Of a DNA stretch of 49,733 nucleotides, positions 16,520 through 26,179 are shown one piece after another; position 1 is the stretch's first letter; every line of letters begins with the position of its first letter. The notes under the pieces are model-generated. The model saw nothing but the letters and a program-made list of their open reading frames with translations, had not been told where the DNA came from and did no database searches. Made by a program: the position numbers and the translations under genes. This DNA is from Eshraghiella sp045129695. GTDB lineage: Bacteria > Bacillota > Clostridia > Lachnospirales > Lachnospiraceae. The stretch spans positions 1-49,733 of the forward strand of contig JBGVJZ010000003.1 in NCBI GenBank assembly GCA_045129695.1. Direction: 5' to 3'.

Positions 16520-19061
16520 TTATTATTGCAATTACGTATATTGCAATACTTGCAGCGGATACAACAAATCCCATATTCCATCCAGGTGTCCGGTATTCCA
16601 TCATAATTTCATGATTACCCTTTTCCAAATCAAAAACATAGAATAAATCTCTATAGGTATCCGGCTCTGTTTCTTTACCATCAACATATATTGTCCAGCC
16701 ATTCGCACTTGGAACCGTAAGCAGTACTTTGGAATCTTCACTAAGCTCAATACTGCCCTTTAAATAATCATCACCATACTCATACACATTAAGCATTTCA
16801 TCCGAGAGTACATCATACACCTTCTCAAAAACAGCCTTATTCCATGTTCCCGAATAAATGGATATATCACTATCTTCCTTATCCTCAGGATTATCGAAGG
16901 TGAGAATTGCATTAACTACACTGCCCTCCTTCAACTCTCCAAGGCTAATCATAAGCTTATCGCCACTCTTGTCATATACTTTTTCATCATCCACCAGAAT
17001 AACAAGGCTTCCTTTAAAACTCCCTGATAATTCAAGAAGGAACTCTCCATCATGTAATACAGTGCTTTCAAAAGTAATGCTGTTATCATTATCTGACTTA
17101 TTTGTAAAATAATTAATATACGCAACACTTCTTGCAGTTATCGAATTGCTGATATCATTGGCTGCCGCAAAAGGATTATAGGTCTTTGATATATCAGTCT
17201 CAAAGAATTCACCGGGTAGTGCATATCCTGCCGAAAGAGCATATTGATTCTTATATACACGGACTCCTCCAACTTCCTTCTCAAACTCATACGCAAAAGA
17301 ATTAACATCATAATATCTTGAATAGTGGTATTTTACACCAAGGAGCATATCCATGAAGGCATTCTCCCCATAATACACAGCATTATTACTGCCGCCTGTT
17401 CCGCCGATATTACAATAGAAATCCGTTAAATTATAATTATGAAAAGTATTAAAAAGTCCCATGGCATTAATTCCATAATAGGTTCCCTCATTAATTACGG
17501 ACTGATGACCTATATTCTTCATATAATTACAGTAATCCATAATGGAACTGATGGAAAAGTCTTCAATTCCCATTCTGCTCATTGTGCTTTCAAAATTTTT
17601 TTCCTTCTCATTGTATACTAAATCTATTTTCTCACGATAGAAGCCCTCTTCTTTATCAGTCTCAATTCTTTCAAAATCCTCCAGATAATAATCATAGTCT
17701 CCCAGAATAGTTCCGCAGGACATAAATATCCCCATAATGAATGTCACAAATACCTCAAGCAGAGCAAATACCTTTATAAAATTAAATTTCAGCCTTCCCC
17801 TGCCAAAGCCCAGCATCAGTACATAAGAAAGTGCAAGCACCGAAGTTAACACTGCATTAATAATCAGCCCATTATCAAATATTGCCATTATCGTAACACA
17901 GGTACTTAAAAGTCCCCATGCAATGAAAAGTGATCGTTTTGTCACTTCCTTACGCTTTTTCATACACACTTCAAAACCCATTGTAAGCATAAGAAAAATG
18001 ACCATATACGAAAAGCGGTTTGGTATTCCGCTCTGCTCATGCATTCCATGCCATATATAATTAAGCGGTTTTAAATTAAAGCTTATGAACAGAATTGCAA
18101 GCATTAATCCCTTACGGATTTTATCGCTGATTTTAATTTTTCCGGATGTAAAATATACAAATGCCAACAGCACGCCAAACACTGTTATAAACAGATTGGA
18201 ACATTCCCTGTCAAAATTAATTCCATTCTGTGGCACACCAATCATAATTGTTTTAAAGCAGTTAACAAAACTTCCGTACAATTCCAATCCCGGTATTGTT
18301 TCACCTGAAATTGCAGTTTCCTGAAGCAGCATAAAGGTTGGTATTAATATAACTCCGCTGATACCTATTGCAAGAATGGAACTCAATCCGATTCTGAAAA
18401 GTTTTTTAACGAAATCACCAAAGCTCTTAAATGGATAAGTGAAGAAATATATAAAAATAAATATACAGCTCATGTATCCCATAAAGTAACAGCATATAAT
18501 CATCAATGCCAGAAACAGTGTATACAGGAACCATTTCGGTTTCTCATCCTTCATGAGCATATCCATTCCCATCATTACCAACGGAAACAGTACAATTCCG
18601 TCCATCCACATTACGTTCCACGCATAACCCACAACAAAGCCACTTATTGCATAAAAGGTTGAGAACAAAACAATTCGGCTGGTTCTTGCCTGTGGGAAAC
18701 GGTTTTTCAGATAGACGGCAAAGGTTCCTCCACTAAACGCAATTTTCAGTACAATAAGTACCTCCACCGCATATATTAAATTTGCTTTGCCAAACACCAG
18801 TACAATTACATTCAAAGGACATGCCAGATAATAACAGAATACTGACCACAGGTCATATCCCATTGCACCGGTAAGTGAATAAAATATACTGTCCCCCTCC
18901 GTAAGGATATCATAATATACACCAAAAAAAGGAATGTACTGCTCAAAGCAGTCATTTGATGTAATTCCGACTCCGCAAAAAATATATGCTATAACTAAAA
19001 CCAGTCCCACTATTACTAGAGGGACCAGCATACTTAGCAGGATATGTTTTATTTTCTTCAT
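16467..19061 (-). CDS. YfhO-family membrane protein
   Basis: An 864-residue polytopic protein with a hydrophobic N-terminal half of ~12 TM segments, an extracellular domain of ~330 residues, and one last TM segment near the C-terminus (MGFVVSAASIAIYVIAIIITLAV). ITSNDCFEQYIPFFGVYYDIL near residue 33 and the later GAMGYDLWSVFCYY are landmarks of the YfhO/DUF2079-like glycosyltransferase-C group. In Bacillus and Listeria, YfhO proteins are implicated in teichoic acid glycosylation. A similar sugar-transfer role in the envelope is inferred here. GGAGA precedes the start. Confidence 0.85.
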   Translation of the reverse strand: MKKIKHILLSMLVPLVIVGLVLVIAYIFCGVGITSNDCFEQYIPFFGVYYDILTEGDSIFYSLTGAMGYDLWSVFCYYLACPLNVIVLVFGKANLIYAVEVLIVLKIAFSGGTFAVYLKNRFPQARTSRIVLFSTFYAISGFVVGYAWNVMWMDGIVLFPLVMMGMDMLMKDEKPKWFLYTLFLALMIICCYFMGYMSCIFIFIYFFTYPFKSFGDFVKKLFRIGLSSILAIGISGVILIPTFMLLQETAISGETIPGLELYGSFVNCFKTIMIGVPQNGINFDRECSNLFITVFGVLLAFVYFTSGKIKISDKIRKGLMLAILFISFNLKPLNYIWHGMHEQSGIPNRFSYMVIFLMLTMGFEVCMKKRKEVTKRSLFIAWGLLSTCVTIMAIFDNGLIINAVLTSVLALSYVLMLGFGRGRLKFNFIKVFALLEVFVTFIMGIFMSCGTILGDYDYYLEDFERIETDKEEGFYREKIDLVYNEKEKNFESTMSRMGIEDFSISSIMDYCNYMKNIGHQSVINEGTYYGINAMGLFNTFHNYNLTDFYCNIGGTGGSNNAVYYGENAFMDMLLGVKYHYSRYYDVNSFAYEFEKEVGGVRVYKNQYALSAGYALPGEFFETDISKTYNPFAAANDISNSITARSVAYINYFTNKSDNDNSITFESTVLHDGEFLLELSGSFKGSLVILVDDEKVYDKSGDKLMISLGELKEGSVVNAILTFDNPEDKEDSDISIYSGTWNKAVFEKVYDVLSDEMLNVYEYGDDYLKGSIELSEDSKVLLTVPSANGWTIYVDGKETEPDTYRDLFYVFDLEKGNHEIMMEYRTPGWNMGFVVSAASIAIYVIAIIITLAVRHNRKVKQSDDN

Positions 19062-19081
19062 AACAATCTCCTAAATAATTT

Positions 19082-20458
19082 CTATAATTTATCCGAATAA
19101 ATCGTATATTGATTACGACCATTTTCTTTAGAATGATAAAGTGCTTTATCAGCTCTATGGTATAACTGTGAGCTTTCTCTGATTCCTATTGTTGATGCTG
19201 CACCAATACTTACTGAAAGCTGCACCGTGATACCATTCGCTTCCATTGTCTGATGCATTTTATGGCATAATTCAGAAGCATACCGCTCCATATCTGAATC
19301 AGTTGAACATCCTATCATAAATGCGACGAATTCGTCACCGCCATATCTTCCCAGATATCCGCCGGTAAAAACAATTCTCATTGCACCTGCCAGCATCTTC
19401 AGTGCCTCGTCACCCTTCAGATGTCCAAGTGAGTCATTAACCGTCTTAAAATTATCCATATCAATCAGGAATAACGAACCTTCCTTATTGCCCGGTTTCT
19501 TGGTAATAAATTCATTGACAAAATCATCAAAGGTCTTTCTGTTATACAATCCGGTGAGCCCGTCACGCTGTGCAACACTGCTTATATGCTCTTTCTCACG
19601 CTTCTCTTCATAAAGCATCTGAACGAATTTCTTCTTATGTTCTTCTTCACTATGAAGTCTTGCCACCGTTGCCTTCATATCCTCATTCATACGCTGACAT
19701 TCTATCATCTTATCCCTGACTATATTAAATGATTCTGCCAGCATCTGTATCTCATCCCCGGTTTCATATGACAATGGCGACATCTGGCAATAATCATCCC
19801 TGAACAGACATGCCCAGTCATTAATCTCAGTAACAGGCTTGGAAATGTGTGTTTTAACAAATACCATAAGGCTTATTGCCGTGAAAATAAGTATTGCAAG
19901 TGCTACCACCATACAAATTAAATACACCAGACTGGTTGTTGTTGCCTCACTGTATAACTCATTACTATCTACAGACTGAACCTTGAGGATATCTGTTATA
20001 AGTGATTTAGACTCTGATATATATTTTGAAATATCAGAAATATATACCTCTCTGTTGTACTCTATATTATTATAATCTGCAATCTGCTCCATTGCCCTGT
20101 CGATTTTGCCCACATAACTGCTGATATTCTCTATCTGGTATCTTACTGCCTGAGAATACTCAAATCGTGCATAATACAGCTTCATAAAATCATATCTGAA
20201 AGTATCGTAGGAATACTCAGTTTCACTGTGATAATTATCTCCGCCAAATTCAATATAATTACACATTGAACGCTCATATTCTTCAATTGAGCCTGAAACA
20301 ACTGCTATATTATAATATCCTTCTGTATAACCCATAATTACAGTATTATAAGATATAATATTGGAAATTAAACATAAAACAAAAATGACAATGGAAAAAC
20401 TCATTGCTATAAACATAAGCCATATTTTGTTTTTAATAGGTTTATTCACCTTATGCAT
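19082..20458 (-). CDS. Membrane diguanylate cyclase (GGDEF, HAMP)
   Basis: Makes c-di-GMP from GTP. Order of parts from the ATG at 20458: TM1 (IWLMFIAMSFSIVIFVLCLI), an extracytoplasmic sensor of ~145 residues, TM2 (SLVYLICMVVALAILIFTAI), a HAMP-like linker, a coiled coil, and a GGDEF domain beginning RDGLTGLYNRKTF. The active motif RYGGDEFVAF is intact. The upstream RxxD inhibitory site is missing (FTGGYLG), so product feedback through that site is unlikely. Longer starts at 20494 and 20521 are possible; all have weak ribosome sites. Transcribed alone. Confidence 0.88.
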   Translation of the reverse strand: MHKVNKPIKNKIWLMFIAMSFSIVIFVLCLISNIISYNTVIMGYTEGYYNIAVVSGSIEEYERSMCNYIEFGGDNYHSETEYSYDTFRYDFMKLYYARFEYSQAVRYQIENISSYVGKIDRAMEQIADYNNIEYNREVYISDISKYISESKSLITDILKVQSVDSNELYSEATTTSLVYLICMVVALAILIFTAISLMVFVKTHISKPVTEINDWACLFRDDYCQMSPLSYETGDEIQMLAESFNIVRDKMIECQRMNEDMKATVARLHSEEEHKKKFVQMLYEEKREKEHISSVAQRDGLTGLYNRKTFDDFVNEFITKKPGNKEGSLFLIDMDNFKTVNDSLGHLKGDEALKMLAGAMRIVFTGGYLGRYGGDEFVAFMIGCSTDSDMERYASELCHKMHQTMEANGITVQLSVSIGAASTIGIRESSQLYHRADKALYHSKENGRNQYTIYSDKL

Positions 20459-20602
20459 TTTAAATACCCCACAAATAATATATCCTTTTTTCATGATACT
20501 ACGATAAATTTTTTTTTGCAAGAAATATGTACTTTATAATGGATATTTTTATAACACAATGCTATACTATTCATAAAATATCTAACCATGGGAGGTACAA
20601 TA

Positions 20603-21595
20603 ATGTTTTGTATATATTGCGGAAAATCATTGCAGGAAGGTGAGGTTTGTAATTGCAGAACCACACAGTCCGACATGTCTGCCGGTCTCGTAACTGATAG
20701 CCAGCCTGACTACAATCAGCCGACATATTCTCAGCCGACGTATTCTCAGCCGACGTATTCGCAGCCGTTTTATTCACAACCGGTATATGCTCAGCCGGCT
20801 AAACAGACCATTAACCAGTTTGAGCATGATGAATACACAGAAGCGGTTGCATCGGTAATCAAACCACCTGTTACGGTTTTCTTTGCACTGCTGCTTACTT
20901 TCGCTTTTGCCGCCAAATTAATCGGAGCTTTGGAATTTGACCTTATTCTTCTGTTTGGAATGATTGGTGCATGGTCAGTTCATTCACATACGCATACATA
21001 TAGTGTCAGACCTAAATCCGGTGGTTTCAAGGTATTAAGTGTGGCCGAGCTTATCACCATAATACTTCACTGTATTATTTTTGCAGGGGTAATTGCACTG
21101 CTTATTCTTTCAATTATCAGTGGTGCAATCAATGAACCTGTAACTGCGCTTTACAGAATTTTTAATGGAAATATTGCCGGCTACAGTGTTTCACTTACCC
21201 CATTGGCAATCGTCTCACTGTATTTAATTGTCGGAGCTGTTTTTGGCTTTAACCTGTTTTATCATGTTTCATTGAGAAATAATTTGCTTATTATCAGGAA
21301 ACGCCTTTCACAGTTAACCGTATATAAACGCTATTCTAATTTTCCTAATATAATTATGATTTTGCACGGAATTTTGGAATTTGCTCTGTTTGTACTGTTA
21401 TTGCTAAACAAATCCACAATAATGAGTTATCTGAACAGTGAGTTTGGACTGTCACATGAACTGTCCCTGTCTGTAATTTCAATCGGACTTAATTATGGTA
21501 TTCCTGCTTCGTTACTCTTTTTAGGCGCTGCAAGAATTATTGCAGGTTCAACCTTATGCAGATTAGGTTGCAAATTCAAAAAAATATCTAAATAA
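20603..21595 (+). CDS. Zinc-ribbon membrane protein with Tyr/Gln/Pro repeats
   Basis: A 330-residue protein starting MFCIYCGKSLQEGEVCNC, a four-Cys zinc ribbon. A linker with tandem five-residue repeats of the type TYSQP follows (about residues 37-62). Then come five or six TM segments, such as VFFALLLTFAFAAKLIGALE and IITIILHCIIFAGVIALLIL. The start at 20603 has GGAGG upstream. Zinc-ribbon plus polytopic proteins of this layout are common in Clostridia and mostly uncharacterised. It is nine bases upstream of the Lgt-family gene, so they are probably cotranscribed. No specific function assigned. Confidence 0.8.
   Translation: MFCIYCGKSLQEGEVCNCRTTQSDMSAGLVTDSQPDYNQPTYSQPTYSQPTYSQPFYSQPVYAQPAKQTINQFEHDEYTEAVASVIKPPVTVFFALLLTFAFAAKLIGALEFDLILLFGMIGAWSVHSHTHTYSVRPKSGGFKVLSVAELITIILHCIIFAGVIALLILSIISGAINEPVTALYRIFNGNIAGYSVSLTPLAIVSLYLIVGAVFGFNLFYHVSLRNNLLIIRKRLSQLTVYKRYSNFPNIIMILHGILEFALFVLLLLNKSTIMSYLNSEFGLSHELSLSVISIGLNYGIPASLLFLGAARIIAGSTLCRLGCKFKKISK
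20713..20792 (+). repeat. 15-bp tandem repeat encoding TYSQP-like units
   Basis: Five to six units of the 15-base pattern TATTCTCAGCCGACG, with drift at the edges, inside the zinc-ribbon protein gene. Each unit adds five residues to the low-complexity linker, so the copy number could vary between strains. Confidence 0.7.
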
Positions 21596-21603
21596 GGAAT
21601 TTT

Positions 21604-22407
21604 ATGTATCCAATAATAAATTTTTTTGGTTTTAATTTTTACACGTATTCGCTTATGGCAATTGTCGGTTTTATGGCTGTTATTATTTTTTGCAGGATAC
21701 GTTGCAGGCAGACAGGAATTGACTTTGAAAATACACTTTATATGATTGTATTTGCACTTTTGGGTCTGGTAATTTTTGCCATACTGTTGTACTGGCTTAC
21801 ACGTATCAAAGATATCATTCATCTGTTTCCTTATATATTTACTGATTTTTCATATTTCAGGAATCAGATAGGTATCGGTCTGGTATTTTATGGTGGATTA
21901 ATCGGAGCTTTCATTGGCTGCATTGCTTATGGCAAACTTATGTATAAGGATATCAGGGCAATGCTTCAAATGACGGTTCCATGCATTCCTCTGTTTCACT
22001 TTTTTGGCAGACTCGGTTGTTTTTGTGCCGGCTGCTGTCACGGAATAGAGAATGAACAATTCGGAATAGCATACACGAACTCTTTTTCATCGCTTAACGG
22101 TATACCTTATCTGCCAATCCAGCTTTATGAGGCTGCCGGCAATCTGGTTATTTTCCTTGTACTTGTTTTCAGAAACCGTAAATCGCAAAGCTGTTATGAA
22201 GCAATTGGAATATATACGGTTTCGTACGGTATCATGCGTTTTATACTGGAATTTTTCCGTGGCGATACAATAAGAGGACATTTAGGTTCACTGTCTACAT
22301 CTCAGTGGTTAAGCCTTATTCTTATTCCCTTTGGAATATATTGCCTTGTATGCCCTCCTGAAAAAAACATTTTTAACCGTCTGCTTATACCGGACAGAAT
22401 TTATTAG
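21604..22407 (+). CDS. lgt: Prolipoprotein diacylglyceryl transferase family protein (divergent Lgt)
   Basis: A 267-residue polytopic membrane protein of the Lgt family, which transfers diacylglycerol from phosphatidylglycerol to the lipobox Cys. The signature loop is FFGRLGCFCAGCCHGIENEQFG. The usual form has GRxGNFxNxExxG, so this is the divergent branch that is Cys-rich at the loop. Other conserved points are GLVFYGGLIGAFIG (early H/G region), LYEAAGN and RFILEFFRGD near the C-terminus. It may be a paralogue rather than the main Lgt. Relevant locally because the window encodes at least four lipoproteins. Confidence 0.8.
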   Translation: MYPIINFFGFNFYTYSLMAIVGFMAVIIFCRIRCRQTGIDFENTLYMIVFALLGLVIFAILLYWLTRIKDIIHLFPYIFTDFSYFRNQIGIGLVFYGGLIGAFIGCIAYGKLMYKDIRAMLQMTVPCIPLFHFFGRLGCFCAGCCHGIENEQFGIAYTNSFSSLNGIPYLPIQLYEAAGNLVIFLVLVFRNRKSQSCYEAIGIYTVSYGIMRFILEFFRGDTIRGHLGSLSTSQWLSLILIPFGIYCLVCPPEKNIFNRLLIPDRIY

Positions 22408-22415
22408 AAAAACAC

Positions 22416-22440
22416 GGGATTTTGTACTTTACAAAATCCC
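22416..22440 (+). terminator. Stem-loop after the lgt-family gene
   Basis: GGGATTTTGT/ACAAAATCCC with a five-base loop, nine bases after the stop. No long T run follows on the plus strand, so termination may be weak. Confidence 0.5.
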
Positions 22441-22473
22441 GCGTTAAAGTTATAATATTTCACTGTGAGATAT

Positions 22474-22546
<73 letters not shown>

Positions 22547-22556
22547 TATTAATTAT

Positions 22557-22579
22557 GAGACTCCCCGGAGTCTCTTTTT
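22557..22579 (+). terminator. tRNA terminator
   Basis: GAGACTCC directly pairs with GGAGTCTC, with almost no loop, and TTTTT follows. It lies ten bases after the tRNA. Confidence 0.85.
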
Positions 22580-22595
22580 ATTATATACCATAACC

Positions 22596-22635
22596 AAAAG
22601 GGACCGTAACAAAATTTTCATTTTGAAACGGTCCC
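22596..22635 (-). terminator. Terminator after the DHH phosphoesterase gene
   Basis: On the minus strand GGGACCGT (22628-22635 in reverse) pairs with ACGGTCCC (22600-22607 in reverse) and TTTT follows. The internal sequence AACAAAATTTT-CATTTTG is shared with the terminator at 7799-7838. Confidence 0.75.
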
Positions 22636-22648
22636 CTGTTCGTTCAGT

Positions 22649-23647
22649 TTATACTTCACTTTTTCGTCGAAATTTCTCCGGAATTGCCCCAAGAAATCTG
22701 TTCTCTATATCTCCAATCATTGCACTGACATTAACATTGGTATCTCTAAATGATACAAATCCTCCGGCCATTGTTGCATGTCCTCCGCCGCTTCCGATAC
22801 CGCCAAGTGCCACGTTGGTAATAACACCTGCATCAATTGTTCCCTGGCTTCTGATAGATAATTTAATTCCATCCTGCTTAATTGAATATACCACGGAAAA
22901 ATCCACTACCACCAAATCAAGCATAAAATCACACACAGTTGCAATTAATGCCTCAGGACAATTGTAGCCTGCATTGGCAAAGCTTATGTTATCATAGATT
23001 TTGATACTGTTAATAGCACTTGCAAATGCTTTCAAATCATCAAATTTCAATGAGCAGTGCTCAAATTCCTGAATAATACTCATATCAGATAAATCAAACA
23101 AACGCTGATATACATCCACATCCAGTGATGAAACTCCTCTCGAAAGTCCCATTGTATCACTCTTAATTCCATATAAAAGTGCCGTTGCAACCTTTTTATC
23201 AATCGGAATATTGTTATCAATAAAGTAAGATGCAATTATCGTAGCACAGGCTCCAACCTCAGGTCGTATATCGGAATATCTGTAACTGAAATCATTATTC
23301 TCCCCAAAAGACGGATGGTGGTCGATACAGATTATTTCATTACCCTTTGCATCAATAATATTGGCATTGCCCTTCTGTGAATCAACAAGAATTATTTCTG
23401 CATGTTCGTCCATGTCAGTTATATCCTCTAAAGCCGACAGCTTAATATCCAGCTTCTCGATAAAGCCATTGGTGCTGAAACGCTCTATTTTACCCTTATA
23501 GCAAATTTTCGAGCTTATCCCCTGCAGTTCAAGAAGAGCTGACAATGCATAAGCACTGGCTATCGCATCAGGATCCGGGAAATTATGAGTCTGAATATAT
23601 ACATGCTTACTATAAATATTTCTGATTAATTCCTGCAATTTATTCAT
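22649..23647 (-). CDS. DHH-family phosphoesterase (NrnA-like)
   Basis: A 332-residue cytoplasmic DHH/DHHA1 protein, the size of single-domain nanoRNA/pAp phosphatases. The metal-binding motifs are THNFPDPDAIASA (motif I), ILVDSQ (II) and ICIDHHPSF (the DHH triad). The DHHA1 substrate-binding end is GIGSGGGHATMAGGFV. Likely degrades short oligonucleotides, cyclic-dinucleotide breakdown products or pAp; which one is not decided by sequence. GGAGG precedes the start. The pairing with a nearby diguanylate cyclase is suggestive only. Confidence 0.87.
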   Translation of the reverse strand: MNKLQELIRNIYSKHVYIQTHNFPDPDAIASAYALSALLELQGISSKICYKGKIERFSTNGFIEKLDIKLSALEDITDMDEHAEIILVDSQKGNANIIDAKGNEIICIDHHPSFGENNDFSYRYSDIRPEVGACATIIASYFIDNNIPIDKKVATALLYGIKSDTMGLSRGVSSLDVDVYQRLFDLSDMSIIQEFEHCSLKFDDLKAFASAINSIKIYDNISFANAGYNCPEALIATVCDFMLDLVVVDFSVVYSIKQDGIKLSIRSQGTIDAGVITNVALGGIGSGGGHATMAGGFVSFRDTNVNVSAMIGDIENRFLGAIPEKFRRKSEV

Positions 23648-23745
23648 AAATGCCTCCGTCTTTTTGCTTAATTATATCTATTAAAGGTACGATTTTCAAT
23701 ATAATTCATAAAATAAAATATAACATGAAAAAGAAGGAGTTTAAA

Positions 23746-24510
23746 ATGACTGCCCTTGAAATAAAAAATGTTTCTTATTCCTATCATACAAAAGAAGGCG
23801 AAACATATGCTTTATATGATGTAAATCTTTCGGTAGAAAAAGGAAGCTTTGTCTCAATCGTCGGTCCCTCCGGCTGTGGGAAATCCACTCTTCTGTCAAT
23901 TATTGCCGGTATCATTAAACCTGAATCCGGAAAGGTACTGATAAACGGAAACGATACTGCAATTTCCGGCTCCGAGGTTGGCTATATGCTGCAACACGAC
24001 CATTTATTTGAATGGAGAACCGTTTACGGCAATGTAACCCTTGGACTTGAAATCCGTAAAAACAAAGACGAACGCCACTGCAATTACGCAAGGAAACTAC
24101 TAAATCAATACGGTCTGGGAGATTTTAAAAATGCCCGTCCGTCGCAGTTATCCGGCGGAATGCGTCAAAGAGTTGCATTAATCCGTACACTTGCCCTGGA
24201 ACCTGATATTCTCCTTCTGGATGAACCATTTTCTGCCCTTGACTATCAGACCCGCCTTACAGTATGTGACGATATTGCCTCAATTATTAAAAAAGAACAT
24301 AAAACAGCCGTTTTGGTCACGCATGATTTGGCAGAAGCAATATCTGTCGGAGATATCGTTTATGTAATGTCCAAACGTCCCGGCCACATTGCAAGTGCAA
24401 TTCCGATTCATTTTGAACGTGAGCATGAAAGCCCTATGGAACGACGTAATGAACCTGAATTCAATGAATACTTTAATCTTTTATGGGAGGAGTTAAGTGA
24501 GCATGAATGA
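23746..24510 (+). CDS. ABC importer ATPase, NitT/TauT/thiamine-precursor type
   Basis: A 254-residue ATPase. Walker A GPSGCGKSTLLS, Q-loop GYMLQHDHLFEWRTV, signature QLSGGMRQRVALIRTLA, Walker B ILLLDEPFSALD and switch VLVTHDLAEAIS are complete. The start is MTALEIKNVSYSYH at 23746 with AAGGAG upstream; the ORF is open for another 32 codons without a good ribosome site. It overlaps the permease gene. It resembles ThiZ/SsuB-type importers and may share the binding protein encoded at 14155, or use one elsewhere. Confidence 0.92.
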   Translation: MTALEIKNVSYSYHTKEGETYALYDVNLSVEKGSFVSIVGPSGCGKSTLLSIIAGIIKPESGKVLINGNDTAISGSEVGYMLQHDHLFEWRTVYGNVTLGLEIRKNKDERHCNYARKLLNQYGLGDFKNARPSQLSGGMRQRVALIRTLALEPDILLLDEPFSALDYQTRLTVCDDIASIIKKEHKTAVLVTHDLAEAISVGDIVYVMSKRPGHIASAIPIHFEREHESPMERRNEPEFNEYFNLLWEELSEHE

Positions 24511-25300
24511 CAGTATTTCCGTTTCACACAAGCAATATTTAAAGCTCTGCCGCCGCAGAAAAAATCTGGTATTTGCCCTGCGTATTATCTTAGCTGTTCT
24601 TTTTATCGGCGGATGGGAAATATTTACACGCCTTGGCATAATAGATTCCTTTATCTTCAGCAGTCCTTCCGGAATAGTCAGATGCTTTATCGAACTCGCA
24701 AAAACAGGTACTATTTTCAGACACCTGGGCATTACAGTAGCTGAAACTCTGATCTGCTTTTTAATTGTAATCGGACTTGGAATCACCATCGCAATGCTGA
24801 TGTGGCGTTTCAGAATAATTTTTCAGGTAGCAGAACCTTATTTTGTACTCTTGAACAGTCTTCCGAAATCTGCACTTGCACCGGTTCTTATCGTATGGCT
24901 GGGAAATAATATAAAAACAATAATTGTTGCAGCAGTATCAGTTGCTGTATTTGGAGCAATTTTAAGCATTTACACCAGCTTCATGGAGGTAGAGCCGGAG
25001 AAAATAAAACTAATACAGACACTTGGCGGAAACAGAAGACACACTTTGTTTCTTCTTGTCATTCCGTCCAGTCTTCCAACAATAATTAATACAATGAAAG
25101 TCAATCTCGGACTTTCCCTCGTGGGTGTTATAATAGGTGAATTTCTTGCAGCCAAACAGGGGCTTGGCTATATGATTATATATGCGAGTCAGACATTTAA
25201 GATGGATTGGGTATTGCTTTCAATAGTTATTCTCTGTATTTTATCAGTAGGTATGTATCAGTTGATTAATCTTTTAGAAAACAAGAACACTCGAAAATAA
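24503..25300 (+). CDS. ABC importer permease, NitT/TauT/thiamine-precursor type
   Basis: A ~266-residue membrane subunit with six TM segments. The EAA-like coupling loop is LIQTLGGNRRHTLFLLVIPSSLPTIINTMK (about residues 170-200), followed by GLSLVGVIIGEFLAAKQGLGYMI, a strong mark of SsuC/ThiX permeases. I favour the ATG at 24503, ten bases after GGGAGGAG; a GTG at 24497 is also possible. The reading frame overlaps the ATPase stop by eight bases. No binding-protein gene follows. Confidence 0.9.
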   Translation: MNDSISVSHKQYLKLCRRRKNLVFALRIILAVLFIGGWEIFTRLGIIDSFIFSSPSGIVRCFIELAKTGTIFRHLGITVAETLICFLIVIGLGITIAMLMWRFRIIFQVAEPYFVLLNSLPKSALAPVLIVWLGNNIKTIIVAAVSVAVFGAILSIYTSFMEVEPEKIKLIQTLGGNRRHTLFLLVIPSSLPTIINTMKVNLGLSLVGVIIGEFLAAKQGLGYMIIYASQTFKMDWVLLSIVILCILSVGMYQLINLLENKNTRK

Positions 25301-25317
25301 ACATAAATCGAATAGAG

Positions 25318-25342
25318 GGAGATGCCGGTTTCCGGCATCTCC
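25318..25342. terminator. Stem-loop between convergent genes
   Basis: An 11-bp perfect stem GGAGATGCCGG/CCGGCATCTCC with a TTT loop lies between the importer permease and the LytTR gene. Neither side has a strong T run, so it may be a bidirectional transcript-end structure rather than a classic terminator. Confidence 0.5.
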
Positions 25343-25372
25343 TAAAGAACAAATTTAATCAATTTGGATTCA

Positions 25373-26086
25373 TTAGGAAATGCCATGGTGTAATATATAT
25401 TCAGTAAATATTTTTTTGACTTCTGCACGACAGGATCTGCTTATATCAATAATCTCATCATTAATCAAGTGTATTTTATCATCAATATTTCTAATATAAT
25501 TAATATTAACAACATAGCTTTTATGACTTTTAATAAAATAATTGGGCAAATTTTTTCTTTCATTTTCTAACTGTCCGTAAAAAGTAATTTTTTCTCTTAT
25601 TGTATGTACAGTGACATGGTGTATACTGCTTTCCAGGTATAAAATTTCTCTGCATAAAATGGCTCTTATTTGCCTGTTTTTATTTATAATCATATATTCT
25701 TTATTATTTATCTCAGCTGCTTCTATTGCATTATTCAAAACAGTCTCAACAAATTCTTTTCTAACAGGTTTTATTAGAAATCCACAAAGATTAACTTTTC
25801 TCAAAAAAATTTTTTCAGAATATCTTTCACTATCATTCGTAATATATATAATCTGCATCTGAGGATTTATCACAGAAAGTTCCGCTATATAATCAATGCC
25901 TGTTTTTTCTTCTCCCCAATCAATATTCATAAAAACGATATCTATTCTGTTCTCATTTTCAATTGTATCCACAAAATCCTGTATAGAATTAAATTTACTA
26001 ATTAAAATATCTTTCTGAAGATGCTTAATAATATCTTCAAGACGTTTAACTGCATTTGTATCATTATCACATATCGCTACTATCAT
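25373..26086 (-). CDS. LytTR response regulator with atypical receiver
   Basis: A 237-residue regulator: receiver domain (1-120) and LytTR DNA-binding domain (about 135-235). The acidic pair is present (AICDND), as are the Thr (YITND) and Lys (LIKP). At the position of the phospho-acceptor Asp the sequence is VFMNIDWG instead of the usual F-L-D-I, that is Asn54. Normal His-Asp phosphotransfer is therefore doubtful. The LytTR part shows FIKSHKSYVVNINYIRNI, the family's DNA-contact core. No histidine kinase is nearby. It is last in the kinase/FHA gene set, 93 bases after the FHA gene, and may respond to Ser/Thr phosphorylation. Confidence 0.87.
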   Translation of the reverse strand: MIVAICDNDTNAVKRLEDIIKHLQKDILISKFNSIQDFVDTIENENRIDIVFMNIDWGEEKTGIDYIAELSVINPQMQIIYITNDSERYSEKIFLRKVNLCGFLIKPVRKEFVETVLNNAIEAAEINNKEYMIINKNRQIRAILCREILYLESSIHHVTVHTIREKITFYGQLENERKNLPNYFIKSHKSYVVNINYIRNIDDKIHLINDEIIDISRSCRAEVKKIFTEYILHHGIS

Positions 26087-26179
26087 ACAATCAAATAGAC
26101 TCCGGTAATTTCATATAGAGTCTATAATAACAAAAATATATAATTATTTTTCAGCACAAGTTTACATTTTGAAATACAA

